NCBI GenBank assembly: GCA_026545765.1
Contig: CM048842.1
Coordinates: 21,726,667 to 21,790,666 of the forward strand
DNA: 64,000 bases
From: Plantago major
Taxonomy: Eukaryota; Streptophyta; Magnoliopsida; Lamiales; Plantaginaceae
Direction of reading: 5' to 3'
The notes beneath the pieces were generated by a model. That model was not told the DNA's origin. It saw only the letters and a program-made list of their open reading frames with translations, and did no database searches. Both the position numbers and the translations under genes were made by a program. Shown piece after piece: positions 45,464 through 58,104 of the stretch. The number at the start of each line of letters is the position of its first letter. The stretch's first letter is position 1.

Positions 45464-46720
45464 TAAATTTGGCGTTGTGGGAATTGATTCCACGCTCTTA
45501 TGAGTAGGAACTATCAGGTTCGTCATGATCTTTTATTTTTCTTATATTTCAAAAAACCAAATAAAAAATTAAAAAAATCTCAAAAAACCAAAAACAGAGA
45601 GGGTTGCGTTTCTTTGTCAGGCTTAAAACACTAACTTGAATTATAAGGGTCGGTCCTGCCAGGTTTAGTTAGTGGTTTCTTTTCAGGTTTCTCTAAGAGC
45701 AAAGAAGAGTTTTGACGAAAGCTGATATGGAGGGACAGAACACAAGTGCCAATGCAACCTTCGACACAAAAGCTGTCACAACCGCACTTACCAATGTTGT
45801 TGATGTAGCTGAAGGAGGGACCATGAACTTCGAGGTGAAAGCTGGGCAATTTCAGGTCCACTGGCATTGTAAGACGTGTGGGATGAGACACACAACCGGG
45901 AATGTGACCAGGGGATGAAAAGTTCCCGATAAATATTCCCAGCGACTCGGAGGAGGACCCAGAAGAGGATCCAGAGGAGGATCCTGAAGCATTGCCCTTA
46001 GTCCCCAAGGAAGAACTAGAAGAGTGGCTTGAGGAAGTCAAGATCACGGATATGGATGAGGTTCTAAGCATTGATGATCATAAGGATGATGAACTAGTGA
46101 ACCTGGTTTTCAAGATGGAACCACGGCCACAAGGAGTAATTCGACCCATAATGGTGATCCAGAGCCAACCTATGCCAGTGGTAATACCAAGGGTGGATTT
46201 CGAGGTCGAGGGTAATCGCAACTGCAGGATCAAACGCTGACTCAATGGGCCGGATGCAACACATGATGACACTTAGCCAGTACAAGAGGCTAGGACTTGA
46301 AGGCATGAAGCCTCTCGCAGGCAGCATAATTATGACAGATGGAACTATCAATAGTCCGTAGGGGATGATTCGGGGAGTTGATGTAAGGATCATTGGATTC
46401 CATATACGCACCGACTTTGGTATAATGGACTTCGATAATCTAGACCAAGGCAAACAGGAGTTGATCTTGCTTGGGAGGACGTTTCTATACACAGCTGGGA
46501 TAATCGTGAACGTCATGATCGAAGTGCACAATGGAGGTGCTCGAGTTCCTTACGAAGTTACCTCTATACAAGCCTAAAGGCCTAGAGTTACGCAAGGTAT
46601 GTCAACCTCTTGTGTAAGGTCGAAATTGGTGTTCAAGCCTTGGAGGACGAAGAATGAAGAAGAGGGAAATTCGATGCTAACGACTATAACAAAAAAATGA
46701 TTTACTGCTTTGCACGTAGA
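45464..46720 (+). pseudogene. G2-type gag/protease remnant
   Basis: After the decayed primer site, an ORF at 45728-45918 (MEGQNTSANATF) has a CKTCGMRH sequence, perhaps a zinc-knuckle remnant. An acidic stretch (45915-46240) follows. Then comes a retropepsin-like run: MTLSQYKRLGLEGMKPL, a stop, MIRGVDVRIIGFHIRTDFGIMD and ILLGRTFLYTAGIIVNV (46220-46545). The position of the catalytic Asp reads TAGSNADSM, so the enzyme is dead. The copy ends at a copia LTR fragment at 46721. Confidence 0.5.
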
Positions 46721-47461
46721 CTGTTTAGATTTTGATCAGCAACACCAATGACTTATCTTAGCTCAGAAAGGTAACTAGTACTCTTAGTTCACTTCCACAT
46801 TGTGAAATAGGAAGCTTACTGAGTATCTTAGTCTAGCAAGTCTTGTATAAGATGATAGGTCTCAGAATGTAATTTTTATATTTTTAAAGAAGACCAAGAA
46901 GGAAGCATCCAGCATAAGAACTCAATTTTTGAAGACCAAGTAACTGCACAAGATTGCTGAAGACTAAGAAGATATGTCTCCTCAGATACCTCTTCCCAGA
47001 TACCTTAAAGAAACAAGTGTTTTCAAAGAACAAGTTTCCTAATAGATATCTGAGGAGTTAAGGTCACTGAGAAAGGAGAGTGTCAAGGCTCAGATACCTT
47101 CCACCTATCGGTTGAGACTACAGGACAAAAAATAATACAGTGCATTAATTACGCAGACAGAGATGTCTGTACAAAAGAGGAAATCTCTGAAAAGAGACAA
47201 AGCTCACTGCAGTACTATTTACAGATATCAATAGTTTGAATTTCAAAGAAGCTTAATGGATACTATTCAAACGGCTTGTAATTCAACTAAAAATATCAAC
47301 GCTTAGAATGCTCGAAGACACACCAGAACTTACAACTCATACTCAAGCATACAAGCCTTCAAACTACTTACTCTCTAGCCATCGCTATACTAAAAGCTCT
47401 TGATTTCTAAGTAGCACAAAAGTTCTAAGTGTCCTGAACCTTAACAAGCATTGTTCATTGT
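46721..47461 (+). repeat. Truncated copia LTR fragment F1
   Basis: Starts at CTGTTTAGATTTTGATCAGC, lacking the first about 13 bases, and stops inside the LTR at CCTTAACAAGCATTGTTC, where a G2 LTR begins. TATA box decayed (CTAAAAATA near 47287). Confidence 0.82.
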
Positions 47462-49626
47462 TGATGCGCTCAAAATTAATACTTGTAAAATAACACAAGT
47501 AGTAAAGCGGTTGTCGTAGTACAACAATGCTTAAACCACAGGGTCGTTCTCTCGAGGAATTGATTAAGCTAGTTCTAAGGTGTAGGCTCAAGGTGTGAGT
47601 TGTAAACAGATAGTGTGGGTATGGTTGATACTTCAAAAGCCTACAACAAATTACAGTTACAAGACAAGGGAATACCTAGATCATGCAATTTCCACAATTA
47701 AAATGAAGTAAGCTGATCTTTCAAAAGTTCTGACGCGATATATCTAATGGTACACAGCCCGCGAATCCAACACTTTGCTATTGCAAAATCGAACTAGATA
47801 CAGACTATAAGTACGTATGAGTTACGGCAAAAAGCTTGTCACTAGCTATGACCTCATCCGGATATATACTAATTAGATGTAAAGACTGATGCAAGTTCAC
47901 AACGATCAAGCATGCGTTCAACAATCAGATATCAATATGTCACAATACAAGTTATTAATAGAAACCGCCTAAGTCGTACTATTGAATACCTGGGCGCCTA
48001 TCGTCTCGCGATCGCCGAAAGATCAATAATGCTTCTTCGAATTAAAAGAGAGATTGAAATCTCTAAGTGTTTACAATGCTTGGAATTGAAAATATGAAAG
48101 TAGAAGTAATGAAGATATGTCGAAATGACTGATACAAAGGTCCTATTTATAGACCAAGGAAGAGGAAACTAGAAATCATGGGAAAAACTGCCAGAAAAAC
48201 GTGGGTTGAATCTTTTCAACATTCACCAATGTGAGTGGACCTCGCCTGCTCCAACACCGCTGGCCATCCCTGCCTTCTTTTCTGCTTCATTGTACCGCGG
48301 TGAGGCTCCTTGTTGCAGGAGCTCACCGCGGTGAGCCTTGTGCCCGGGAAAATCAGCATTTTCCCACTTCCTCCTATTTTCTCTCATTTTTCCAACCTCC
48401 ATGTCACCTCTCTTGGAGTAGTGGCCCATTAACTTGGCCTAGTGGTGCTTCTAGAAGGTTTTGAAGTCTTCTTTGCAATTTGGTCCTCCATTTCCTTGCC
48501 AAAGACGCTAAGACACCTAAAAATGCACAAAAACACACAAAAAATCCAAACGTGACACGGAACAAAAAACACTAAATAAAGGCTAAAAAGACGTAACAAA
48601 ATACGGAAAAAGGCACTAAATGAGTCGTTCAAATACCGACTCATCAAACTCCTCAAACCGAACCTTTGCTCGTCCTCGAGCAAACAACTCTAAAACCTAG
48701 AAAAGCAAAAAAACATAGACACGACAAGACAAACAGAAGAGTTCAATCAACAAGCTACTGGAACAAGTATTGCCAGAGATAAGCCCTTATTCTAATGTAA
48801 ACTTCTATCCCCTCTAACTTTAACAAGTAGCTTTCCAAAGATCACAATCTTCTGTTTCACAAGTAAATAAAACTTAATCCTATCCTAGTAGTCCCTCACA
48901 AAGGAAGATAATAGTGCAACTCTCAAGTCTCTCATCTGGAAGTGTCCAGTAAATAAGGGTATTCGCTCAAGACTTAACTTAGGATAGTGCAACAAACGTC
49001 ACAAGCTGCCACTAATATTACATGCTTTTGCACTCAAATTAAACGAGTCAGAAAGGATTTTTTAGGAAAGGGGTCGAAATCAAATACAAGGAAATACAAT
49101 TAGCTGCCGTTCTTGTGCTTTGCTCTTTTTGCACGTTTATTTCTTTTTTTTTTCTTGTGCTTTGCTCTTTTTGCACATATTTTCTATTTTTTCATTATTT
49201 TTTTCTATCTCAATGTTGCAAGTGTATCCCAATAGGTTGCCTAAGATCCGTACTTTTGTACGTGTCGGTTTGGTATACACCCCATCAACCCTCACAACAT
49301 ACGAGCACCGCCCACGAGCTAGTTTATAGGTAGTATTTGGCATGCATTTTGGAAACAAAACCATCAACCTTCACAACATACGCACAATCAGCCCCGCGTT
49401 GGTTTATAGGTAGTATTTGGAAATGCCCAACACAATCTTAGACGATCACAAGTGATCCTGGAATACACCTCGAGATTTTTTCTATTTTTTACTTTTTTTT
49501 TAGAATGGCAGCATAGCAATACAAAACAATTTCGAAATCGATGTTTTGTCTTCCTCCCCAAACTCCTTTGGAACAGTTCGAGAATCGAGACAACCAGTCG
49601 AAAATGCCGTTCGACATACACATATT
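47462..49626 (-). mobile_element. G2 3' end, minus strand
   Basis: 3' LTR 48646-47462 (1185 bp, starts TGATGAGTCGGTATTTGAACG on the minus strand, ends AGCGCATCA). Interior 48647-49626 has the stem-loop at 48666-48683, the two-copy tandem repeat at 49282-49437 and T-rich tracts. No protein domain. No primer site follows the LTR end, so only the 3' end of the element remains. Confidence 0.75.
48294..48336. repeat. Palindrome pair in G2 LTR
   Basis: ACCGCGGTGAGG (48294-48305) and the perfect 16-bp GCTCACCGCGGTGAGC (48321-48336). The gap between them can itself form GCTCCT/AGGAGC. Same motif as 18637-18654. Confidence 0.65.
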
Positions 49627-49816
49627 TGTTGGCCCAGATACCGGCAAAGAAAAAGACTAGGCGGGGGGGTGGGGGTGAATAGTCTTTTTCAAACTTTTGT
49701 CGATAAACACAATTTCTCAGATATCTGTGAAGATTATCTGATACTTATTTTCAGAGAGCGGAAGAATTTTTGTGATAAGTGCACATGCTCAACAAGATAT
49801 GTGTAAAAACTTAGCG
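49627..49816 (-). repeat. Copia LTR 3'-end fragment F2
   Basis: The last 190 bp of a Cop LTR on the minus strand (ends TGGGCCAACA). The interrupted G tract reads seven G, T, five G (from 49664). It abuts a plus-strand LTR start head to head. Confidence 0.8.
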
Positions 49817-51988
49817 TTATGAATAGCTGTTTAGATTTTGATCAACAACCTGATGACTTATCTTAGCTCAGAAAGGTGATTAGTACTCTTGGTTCACTTG
49901 AACACTGTAAAAGAGGAAACTCACTAAGTATGATAGTCTAGCAAATCTTCTATAGGATGTTAGGTCTCGAAATGTAATTTTTATTTTCTGAAGATGACCA
50001 AGAAGAAGACATCCAGCAGGAAAAGTTCAACATGTTTGAAGACTTGAAGATTGCACAAGATTGCTGAAGACAAAGGTTTTCAGATACCTATTGTTAGGAA
50101 TATCTGTTTAGATTTTGATCAGCAACCTAATGACTTATCTTAGCTCAGAAAGGTCGTTAGTACTCTTAGTTCACTTGAACACTGTAAAAGAGAAACTCAC
50201 TAAGTATGATAGTCTAGCAAATCTTGTATAGGATGTTAGGTCTCGAAATGTAATTTTTTATTTTCTGAAGAAGACCAAGAAGAAGGCATCCAGCAGGAAA
50301 AGTTCAACGGATTTGAAGATTTTAAGATTACACAAGATTGCTGAAGACAAGGGTTTTCCAGAAACCTATTGTTAGGAATATCTGTTTAGATTTTGATCAG
50401 CAACCTAATGACTTATCTTAGCTCAGAAAGGTGGTTAGTACTCTTAGTTCACTTGAACACTGTAAAAGAAGAAACTCACTAAGTATGATAGTCTAGAAAA
50501 TCTTGTATAGGATGTTAGGTCTCGAAATGTAATTTTTTATTTTATGAAGAAGAACAAGAAGAAGGCATCCAGCAGGAAAAGTTCAACGGATTTGAAGATT
50601 TTAAGACTGCACAAGATTGCTGAAGACAAGGGTTTTCAGAAACCTATGTCTAGATATCTTGAAGAAATAAGTGTTTCGAAACATACATGTTGCAAAAGAT
50701 ATCTTAGAATAAAATGTTTCTGAGACAAGGAAAGTGCCCACAGATATCTACACTCAGATACCTTGGACATAAAATATGCTTCTGAAAAAGAAACATATTA
50801 TAACAAGTTGTTCAAACTAGTGGTATCTGGAGCTATGATGATCTCTTGAAAATAACATGCAAAGTTTCAGAAAACTCTGATTGTATAAAAGATCTCTGAT
50901 ACCATGCATAGTTCCGTTGCACTACAGGAAAAAATATAGTATAGTGCATTAAATGCGCAGACAGAAATGTCTGAACAAAAACGGTAGCTTCTGAAGAAGA
51001 AGAAGACAAACCTGCTACAGTACTATATTCAGATATCAATAGTTTGAATTTGATTTAAGCCTAACGGATACTATTCAAACGGCACTCAAATTCATCTATA
51101 AATATCAACACTTAGACTGCTTGAGAACACACCTTAGAACACACTGAATACTCACATAAGCGCTCTCAAGCAAACTACTTACCTTCAAGCTTTCTGTTGC
51201 GACCAAAGCTCTTGATTCTAAGTAGCACAAAAGTTCTAAGTGTCCTGATCCTTAACGAGCATTGTTATCTGTGAAAGAGTTGAACTAAGATTTCATATCT
51301 AAGTTTCATTCTCTTGAACACTTACCATAGACTTGGGTCAGTAGAGAACAAGATACCATACATTGCAAAGTGTATTAAGTATACTTTATTCACAGAGCTA
51401 TCTGAATAACTGAACAAGTTATTTAAGAAGCTCACCTGACAAACAAACCTAAAACCAACACCATATACGACGTGGAGTACATGAAGTACTTAGTTTGGGA
51501 AACTAAGGAATAACTCCAAGGTTGTCGAAAGTGAAGTACTTAGCTTGGGAAGCTAAGGAACAAACTCAAAAGGTTTCGAAAGTGAAGTACTGGGTCAATG
51601 GAATGCCGGGAATAACTCAGGGGAACACTCGTTGGGAACCTAGTGCTTTTAGGAATCTAGAAAACATATCTGTAAGGTTACCTCATTTATCTTAGTGGAT
51701 TCTAGGTCTGAGAAAGACCGAAGTGGATTAGTTGAAGGATTACGCCACCTTCAGATACCACTATAAAAAGACTTGTGTTATTTTCTTCATTGCTTATTAC
51801 TTGTTTTACTTATATTGCAAAGTACTTACACTTATCTTGTCAACACGCACTTATCTCAAGTCTTCCGCTTCGAATTAAGTATCGATATCTTCACGATATC
51901 TCGAGAAATCGTGCTTATCGACAAAATTTTTAAAAGACTATTCACCCCCCCCCTCTAGTCTTTTACTTTGCCATTATCTGGACCAACA
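49817..51988 (+). repeat. Cop-C 5' LTR with triplicated 5' segment
   Basis: The full LTR is 50370-51988 (1619 bp, TGTTAGGAATATCTG...CTGGACCAACA). Two more copies of its first about 275 bp precede it in tandem: 50092-50369 (278 bp) and 49817-50091 (start decayed). Each unit runs from the LTR start to TTTTCAGATACCTA or TTCCAGAAACCTA. A run of nine C is at 51945-51953. Confidence 0.9.
51097..51104 (+). promoter_or_regulatory. TATA box in Cop-C LTR
   Basis: TATAAATA in the conserved LTR promoter position, about 730 bp after the LTR start at 50370. Confidence 0.7.
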
Positions 51989-51990
51989 AG

Positions 51991-52002
51991 TGGTATTAGA
52001 GC
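51991..52002 (+). other. Primer-binding site of Cop-C (initiator tRNA-Met, one mismatch)
   Basis: TGGTATTAGAGC, two bases after the LTR. One C to T change relative to Cop-A and Cop-B. Confidence 0.88.
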
Positions 52003-52105
52003 AGGAGGTTCCCAAGCCTTTTGCACTGAACCTAGATACCAGATAAGTGCCCACTAACTGCTTTTCACCTACACTTGATTCGTTTGTTTAGTGTGTTTGC
52101 TGCTC

Positions 52106-54557
52106 ACCTCAAGCCAGAGAATTATGAGAAATGGAAGAACAACATGATGCTCCACCTAGAAGCCATCAAGGATTTAAATGATCGAAGTAATAAAGAATGG
52201 CCCAATAGTCATTCAACAACTCAAGCAAGTCATAGAGGTTTCTAATGGTAGAGACAGAGAACAAAGTGATGGGTCTTCACAGACAGATGCATCAACCAGT
52301 GGGAGACCTGCTAGTCAAGTTATTTACGAACCAAAGCCCAGAGAACTCTGGACATCGGAAGATGCCAAGAGAAATAGATTGGATGGACAGGCTCATAATA
52401 TCATCATACGTTCTACTCCAGAGCACATACAGTGTAAACTGTGGGGTGCAAAAACGGCGAAAGTGGCCTGGCAACTGATTGAAGAAATCTGTGCTGGCAC
52501 TGAAAAAACAAAGGAAAATAAGTTCGAAGTTTTGAAGCTAAAATTCCAAAACTTTAAACAAGGTCCCACAGAGACTCTTGAAGAACTAGATTTCGCCATA
52601 ACACTTATGAGTGACATGGCTGCACTTGGTGAAAGTAATAGATATACCCAGTCAGAAAAGATTAAAACCATTGTGAGAAGTCTAAATCATAACTGGGAAC
52701 ACACAAAGTTTTTCTACTTTAACCAAGGAATGCCAGATATCACTCCTGTGGAACTTTTCTCTCACCTTGCCACTGTTGACTATGAGACAACTCAAAGGGA
52801 ACAAACAACTGAGAAGTTGCATCGCTGCTCTAGTTGCTCAAGGAACTCGAAAAGAACAAAGGCAAGGATGTGGATCGAGGATGCTCTTGCAGTAAAGCAA
52901 ATGGGAAAATATGTCACGAGAAATTGAGAGAAGAAAAGCCAAAGAGAAGTCAAAAGCATCTAGGCTCAAACTATCACCAAAGACAAAATATGCAAAGCTC
53001 ACGAACAAGCCACCAAAAGCATCAAGTAGAGGAAGCGTAAATCGAAATGATATCTGCTTTCATTGTAAACCTGGTCATTTCAAGAAGGATTGTCCTGCCT
53101 TCAACAAATTTAAGACATCTGACAAGAAAGATAGAAGAATTTTCAAAAGAAGTCAAAGAGCTATGCTCACTGAAGAAAAGAAAAAGATTCAACTCCAACT
53201 GGATGCTCTAGATATTGAGTTTGATTCTGAGGATGAGGATTCAGATGATTCCACACTGCCTTCCCCAGAAATATGCGGTGTTTCTCATGAAGTAATTGAC
53301 TTTGGTCAAAAGAAGAAAGAAGTGTGTGGAATGGCTGAAGAAATCTTCCCTGATATCTCCAACATTGAACCTTGTCTAATGGCTGATGAGGTAACACATA
53401 CTTCCTGTTATACTTATGAAAGTGATGACGAAGGAATCAAAGAACTGGAAAATCTCAGAAAAGAAATTGATCTTTACAAAAGAGAATTTCAAATGTTCCG
53501 AGCTAGAGCCGAAAATTTCGAAGAAGAAAAGAATTTTCTTGCAAAGGAAAATTCTAAATTAATCAAGATATCTGAGAAAAAGGATGCTGAAAATGCACTT
53601 CTCAAGGCTCAGATATCTGAGACCGAAAAGTCACATAAAGAAGCAATGGCCAATCTTCAAAAGAAATGTGAAGGTCTTCTTTCTGAAAATAAGGAACTCA
53701 AAAAGAAAGAACTATCCTTTCAATCTTATGCAAAGCTAGTGACACTCTTACTGAAGTACAATCTTATTTAAGAGATCCTTCAGAAAAGAGAGGACTCAAT
53801 GGACACACACACGCATAGCCCACTACTCAATAAGAGTAATGAAGGACTAACATTCGCTGCTCAAAGAAGGTGATTCCCAAACAATCTACATGACGGGTCG
53901 AAGCTAACATTGTTGACAAAGGAAAGGCAATTGCGACCAAGCCTTTGTGGGAAAAACAAGTCCAAAAGAAAACTGTGGGAAATGTCTCTGAAAAGAAACA
54001 TAACACTGAGAAGTGCAATCACCCACAGTGCTATGTCTCTCAAAAAGGAAAAATTGCAGAGCCGCAAATTTTCTTTTGTCACGCTCGAAAGAAAATTGAT
54101 CATCCAGAGATTAGCAAAGTCACGAGAAGAGATCTCGCATAAAGATCGTGTGCTCGGAATGGTATTGTCTATAAACCCATTGGGAAACAACTTGCTCACG
54201 AATACAAACAAGAGCAAGAACGATGGTTAAAGGCTAGAATTGCTTATAGCAATTATCGGCGGAAGATAAATCAAGCCACCGAAAATCGTAATGCTGTATA
54301 GAAGAAATCACTCAGAAAGCTAAGTTTGTCAAAAGCGCATCGTAAATCGACAGTATCTGAAAGCACCAAATGGAGCACCTAGGAACACACCAAGGAAGAA
54401 AATAGTTCTTAACAATAATGATACTAATCATTTAACTAAGATTCCTCCTTATGTTCCTGTTAGACAAAAGAATGTTCCTAAGAAATTCATTCAAAAGTGG
54501 ATTCCTACTGGAAGATTCTTTAATCCAGATGGTTCCATTGTTGGTATGAGAACGTAA
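52106..54557 (+). pseudogene. gag: Cop-C gag polyprotein, frameshifted
   Basis: The start ATG is deleted. The frame is readable from LKPENYEKWKNN (52109) and is lost near 52170. It reopens as a 249-residue frame (52178-52927: MIEVIKNGPIVIQQLKQVIE; FNQGMPDITPVELFSHLATV), the UBN2-like capsid. The zinc knuckle near 53055 reads CFHCKPGHFKKDC, one residue shorter than CX2CX4HX4C. An acidic segment and a Lys/Glu coiled coil (53400-53730) follow. The CNHPQC region (53945-54130) and a basic stretch are broken. It ends with TAA (54555-54557), with protease continuing in the same frame. Confidence 0.87.
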
Positions 54558-57500
54558 TCTCCTGTTTCCTGTTTTGTGCAGAACACTCTAAAGACTAATT
54601 CAAAGTGGCATTTTGATAGTGGATGTGGAAACCACATGACAGGAGACAAAGCAAATCTGATTAACTACAAAAAATGCAATGATGGACCAATTATCGTGTT
54701 TGGAGGAGATGAAAATCCAACCATAGGTTTTGTAAATTTTAAGTTTTGAGCACTTACAATCTCTGAAGTACTTCATGTAAAGGGATTGAAATATAATCTC
54801 CTAAGCATGAGTCAATTAGACAAAGGGTACAATCGTCAAGATCAAGTCAAAACTATGTAAAGTGATCGACAATGAGTCAAAGGCATACCTTGGTTGCAAG
54901 GCGAAAGGAAATCTTTATGTTGTCGATTGGCATCCGCCACAACCAAGAATGTCTCATGGTGAGTCAATCTGCCACATCAAGAAAATTGGCTATGGCATAA
55001 AAGAATGAGTCACTTGAATTTCAAAACTCAATAAACTAGCCAAGAAAGAGTCAGGTTGGTTTACCCAAAATGGCATATAGAAAAGAAGGTGTATGCTCAG
55101 TTGTCAAATGGGAAAACAATCCAAAACATCTTTCAAGTCTAAAACTAGACATTCCAAGAAAAGGCCAACGTAATTGTTACATATGGATCTGCTTGAATCC
55201 TCAAGAATTAGTTATGCAGAAAGAAGTATGGTCTGTTGTTGTTGATGATTACTAAAGATTCACTGGGTTGTCTTTCTCAAACACAACTGATGCAAGGGTT
55301 GAGATACCTAACTTGTCAATAAGCTCAAGTCATGAAAATGACAAGGTATCAGAATCGTAATGCACTATGGTACTCGAAGTTTGTAAACCAGTACATCAAA
55401 GATTTTTGTACTTGCAAAGGTATACAACATCAACTATCTTTTGTAAGGACACCACAACAAAATGGTGTTGCTGAAAGAAAGAATAGGACCTCGAAGAAGC
55501 AAAGAAGAACAATGCTTGTCGACATCAAATAAGTGAAATCTATTGGGTTGAAGCAGTAAACACAAAGATGCTACACTCAAAATAGATGTCTGATTAACAA
55601 ACACCATGACAAAACTCCGACGAGCTTTTCATTGGTAACCCCTAGTATCAAACATCTAAGGGTGTTTCGCTGCGTATGTTTCGCTCTTAACAATGGAAAA
55701 GAATACTTGAGAACATTTCAACTAAAGGCGATGAAGGAGTATTTCTGGTTATTCTCCTAATAGCAAAGCCTACGTAATCTACAACAAAAGCACACAAAAG
55801 ATCGAAGAATCTATTCACGTAGTATTCTATGAAGGAACCAAGAAAGTACTCTTAAATGATGATCTCTCAGATAGGTTCAAAGAACTAATGATTAAAGATT
55901 CTGAAAAAGGATCCTCAGAAGGGAACAATTCTATCATTCTAATAGAGGATGAGTCTGACGATGAAAAGAAACCTATGCTTAGTAACAACCAGATGACTCT
56001 AAGACATGATGAAGAATTTCCTATGAGAATTCGTAAATGGAACAAAGCACGAGAACCTTCATCATGAAAAGGTATCGAGAATGAGATTGTCAAATGCAAG
56101 ATCCAGATATCTCTAACACTGAAAAAGTGGCAGATATCCATGACATTACCCATGTGTTAGATATCCCAGATACTGCACAAGTATCTCATCAAGATCATAT
56201 TGATTCACATTCAAATCAAATTGATATTAATCCTACTAGTTCAAAACCCATTATGAAATGGATAAGAAATCATCCTTCAAAAGATGTGATTGGTCCCATA
56301 GACCAAGGAGTTAGAACTAGAAGAGCAATCACGAAATGCAAGTTGTCTCTATGGATGTTTCATCTCAAAATTGAACCAAAGACTATAGAAGAAGCATTAA
56401 AAGATCAAGACCGGATCTCTGCAATGCAAGAAGAGTTCGATCAATTTGAGAGAAACAATTCTGAAATCGGTTCCATTTGGCTTACGTAAAATCAGTAATA
56501 GGAACCAAGTGGGTTTTCGTAAACAAAATGAATGAAGTCGTGAAATAACCGTAAACAAAGCTAGGTTGGTTGCCAAGGATTCACCTGCATCAAGGACTAG
56601 ATTTTGATGAATCTTATGCACCAGCTTGCAAGATCGATGCAATAAGACTTTTCTAGCCTTTACAAAATTCATAATGACTTTACGCTTATCGATGGATGTC
56701 AAGAGTGCATTTCTAAATGGTGAACTGGCCGAGGAAGTCTATGTTGAGCAACCACCGTGTATTGAAGTTTCTAAAGTAGGATGGTCTATAAGCTTTAGAA
56801 AGCTCAGTATGGGTGAAACAACCTCCAAGAGCATGGTATGATACATTGGCCAGATACCTACTAGAAAGTGGCTTCAAGAAAGGAGATGTTGACAAAACAC
56901 TCTTCACATAGAACCATGACGGGAAACTGCTTTTAGTTCAAGTATATGTTGATGACATTATATTTGGATCTAAAGACAAGCAACTTTGTGAAGATTTTTC
57001 TGAACTCATGAAATGTAAATTTGAGATGAACATGATGGGAGAATTAAATTACTTCGTAGGGCTGCAAGTCAAGCAACTCAATGATGGAATATTCATTAGT
57101 CAAACAAAGTATGCAAAGGATATGCTCAATAAGTTCAATCTAAAGCCTTCTGAAAAGAATGCTAAGATACCAATGAGCATTGGAAACAAAATGACCTATA
57201 CTGAATCAGACAAGAGTGTTGAAGAACACAAGTATAGGAAATTGATTGGGTCTCTACTATACCTCACTGCAAGTAGACCCTGATATTCAAGATGCGCTGA
57301 GGTGTGCTAGATTTCAGACATTGCTATGAAAATATTAAGTACAAATCCAATGCAGTCACACTACAACATTTCTATGAAAATATTAAGGTATGTAAAAGGT
57401 ACTGTAGAAGTTGGATTGTGTTATCCAAAAGAGAGTGGATTAAGTTTGGTTGGCTATTCAGATGCCGACTATGCTGGATCATTGCTTGATAGAAAAAGCA

Positions 57501-57919
57501 CCTCAGGAACTTGTCAATTTCTTGGTGCTAGATTAATATCATGGTTCAGCAAGAAACAAAATTCAATTGCCACATCTACCACAGAGGCTGAATATGTTGT
57601 TGCTGGGTGTTGTGCTTCACAGATATTGTGGATACAACAACAACTCAAAGACTACGGACTCAATGAAGAAAAAACTCCCATTTTCTGTGACAACACAAGT
57701 GCCATTGCCATAACTGAGAATCCTAAGTTTCATGCAAGAACAAAGCACATTGATGTTAGACACCACTTCATCAGAGACCATGTTGAAAAAGGCAATATAG
57801 AGATACTCAAGATTGGCACTGAAGACCAACTTGCAGATATCTTCACTAAGCCACTACAAGAAAGTAGATTCTTAGCCTTAAGACACAGTCTTGGACTAAT
57901 GGAGCTACCAAAGAACTGA
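54558..57919 (+). pseudogene. pol: Cop-C pol (protease, integrase, RT, RNase H), decayed
   Basis: Protease: KWHFDSGCGNHMTGD at 54600. Integrase zinc region: WHKRMSHLN near 54990. Core: VVVDDY (stop next) near 55235 and FVRTPQQNGVAERKNRT near 55440-55495, which holds the catalytic Glu. An acidic linker (55840-56060) precedes RT: KTIEEALKDQD (56380), [15 protein letters not shown] (56695), VYVDDIIFGSKDKQL (56945). Several frameshifts interrupt RT. RNase H is intact over 57326-57919 (DADYAGSLLDRKSTSG; ATSTTEAEY; ADIFTKPL), after a short local duplication at 57318-57392. Stop TGA at 57917-57919. Confidence 0.9.
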
Positions 57920-57924
57920 AAAAG

Positions 57925-58080
57925 TTCAGAGGAGATATCTGAAAATGATATCAAAGGAGAGAGAAAAGAGGTGTCTGGAACGGGTATCTAGAGAAGAGCA
58001 ATTTGGAACGGGTATCCAGAAACTAAAGGCTAAAGGGTAAAACGCCTGTTCAAAGATTTCTGAGACGGGTACTCAGATAT
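57925..58080 (+). repeat. Array of four stem-loops between pol and aORF (Cop-C)
   Basis: 57925-57943 TTCAGA-GGAGATA-TCTGAA; about 57973-57992 TCTGGA-ACGGGTA-TCTAGA (one G.U); about 58002-58020 TTTGGA-ACGGGTA-TCCAGA; about 58058-58077 TCTGAG-ACGGGTA-CTCAGA. All loops are seven bases. It starts six bases after the pol stop and matches the seven-unit array in Cop-A. Confidence 0.75.
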
Positions 58081-58092
58081 CTGGATCACTTA

Positions 58093-58104
58093 GTGAGGGG
58101 GAAC
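58093..58104 (+). other. Internal polypurine-tract-like motif of Cop-C
   Basis: GTGAGGGGGAAC, identical to Cop-A 6906-6895, about 175 bp after the pol stop and about 600 bp before the aORF ATG. No LTR follows. Confidence 0.6.

Noticed and set aside
45631..46071. Minus-strand Ser-rich 146-residue ORF
   Set aside because: Antisense of an acidic Glu/Asp stretch in the G2-type remnant; composition explains the open frame.
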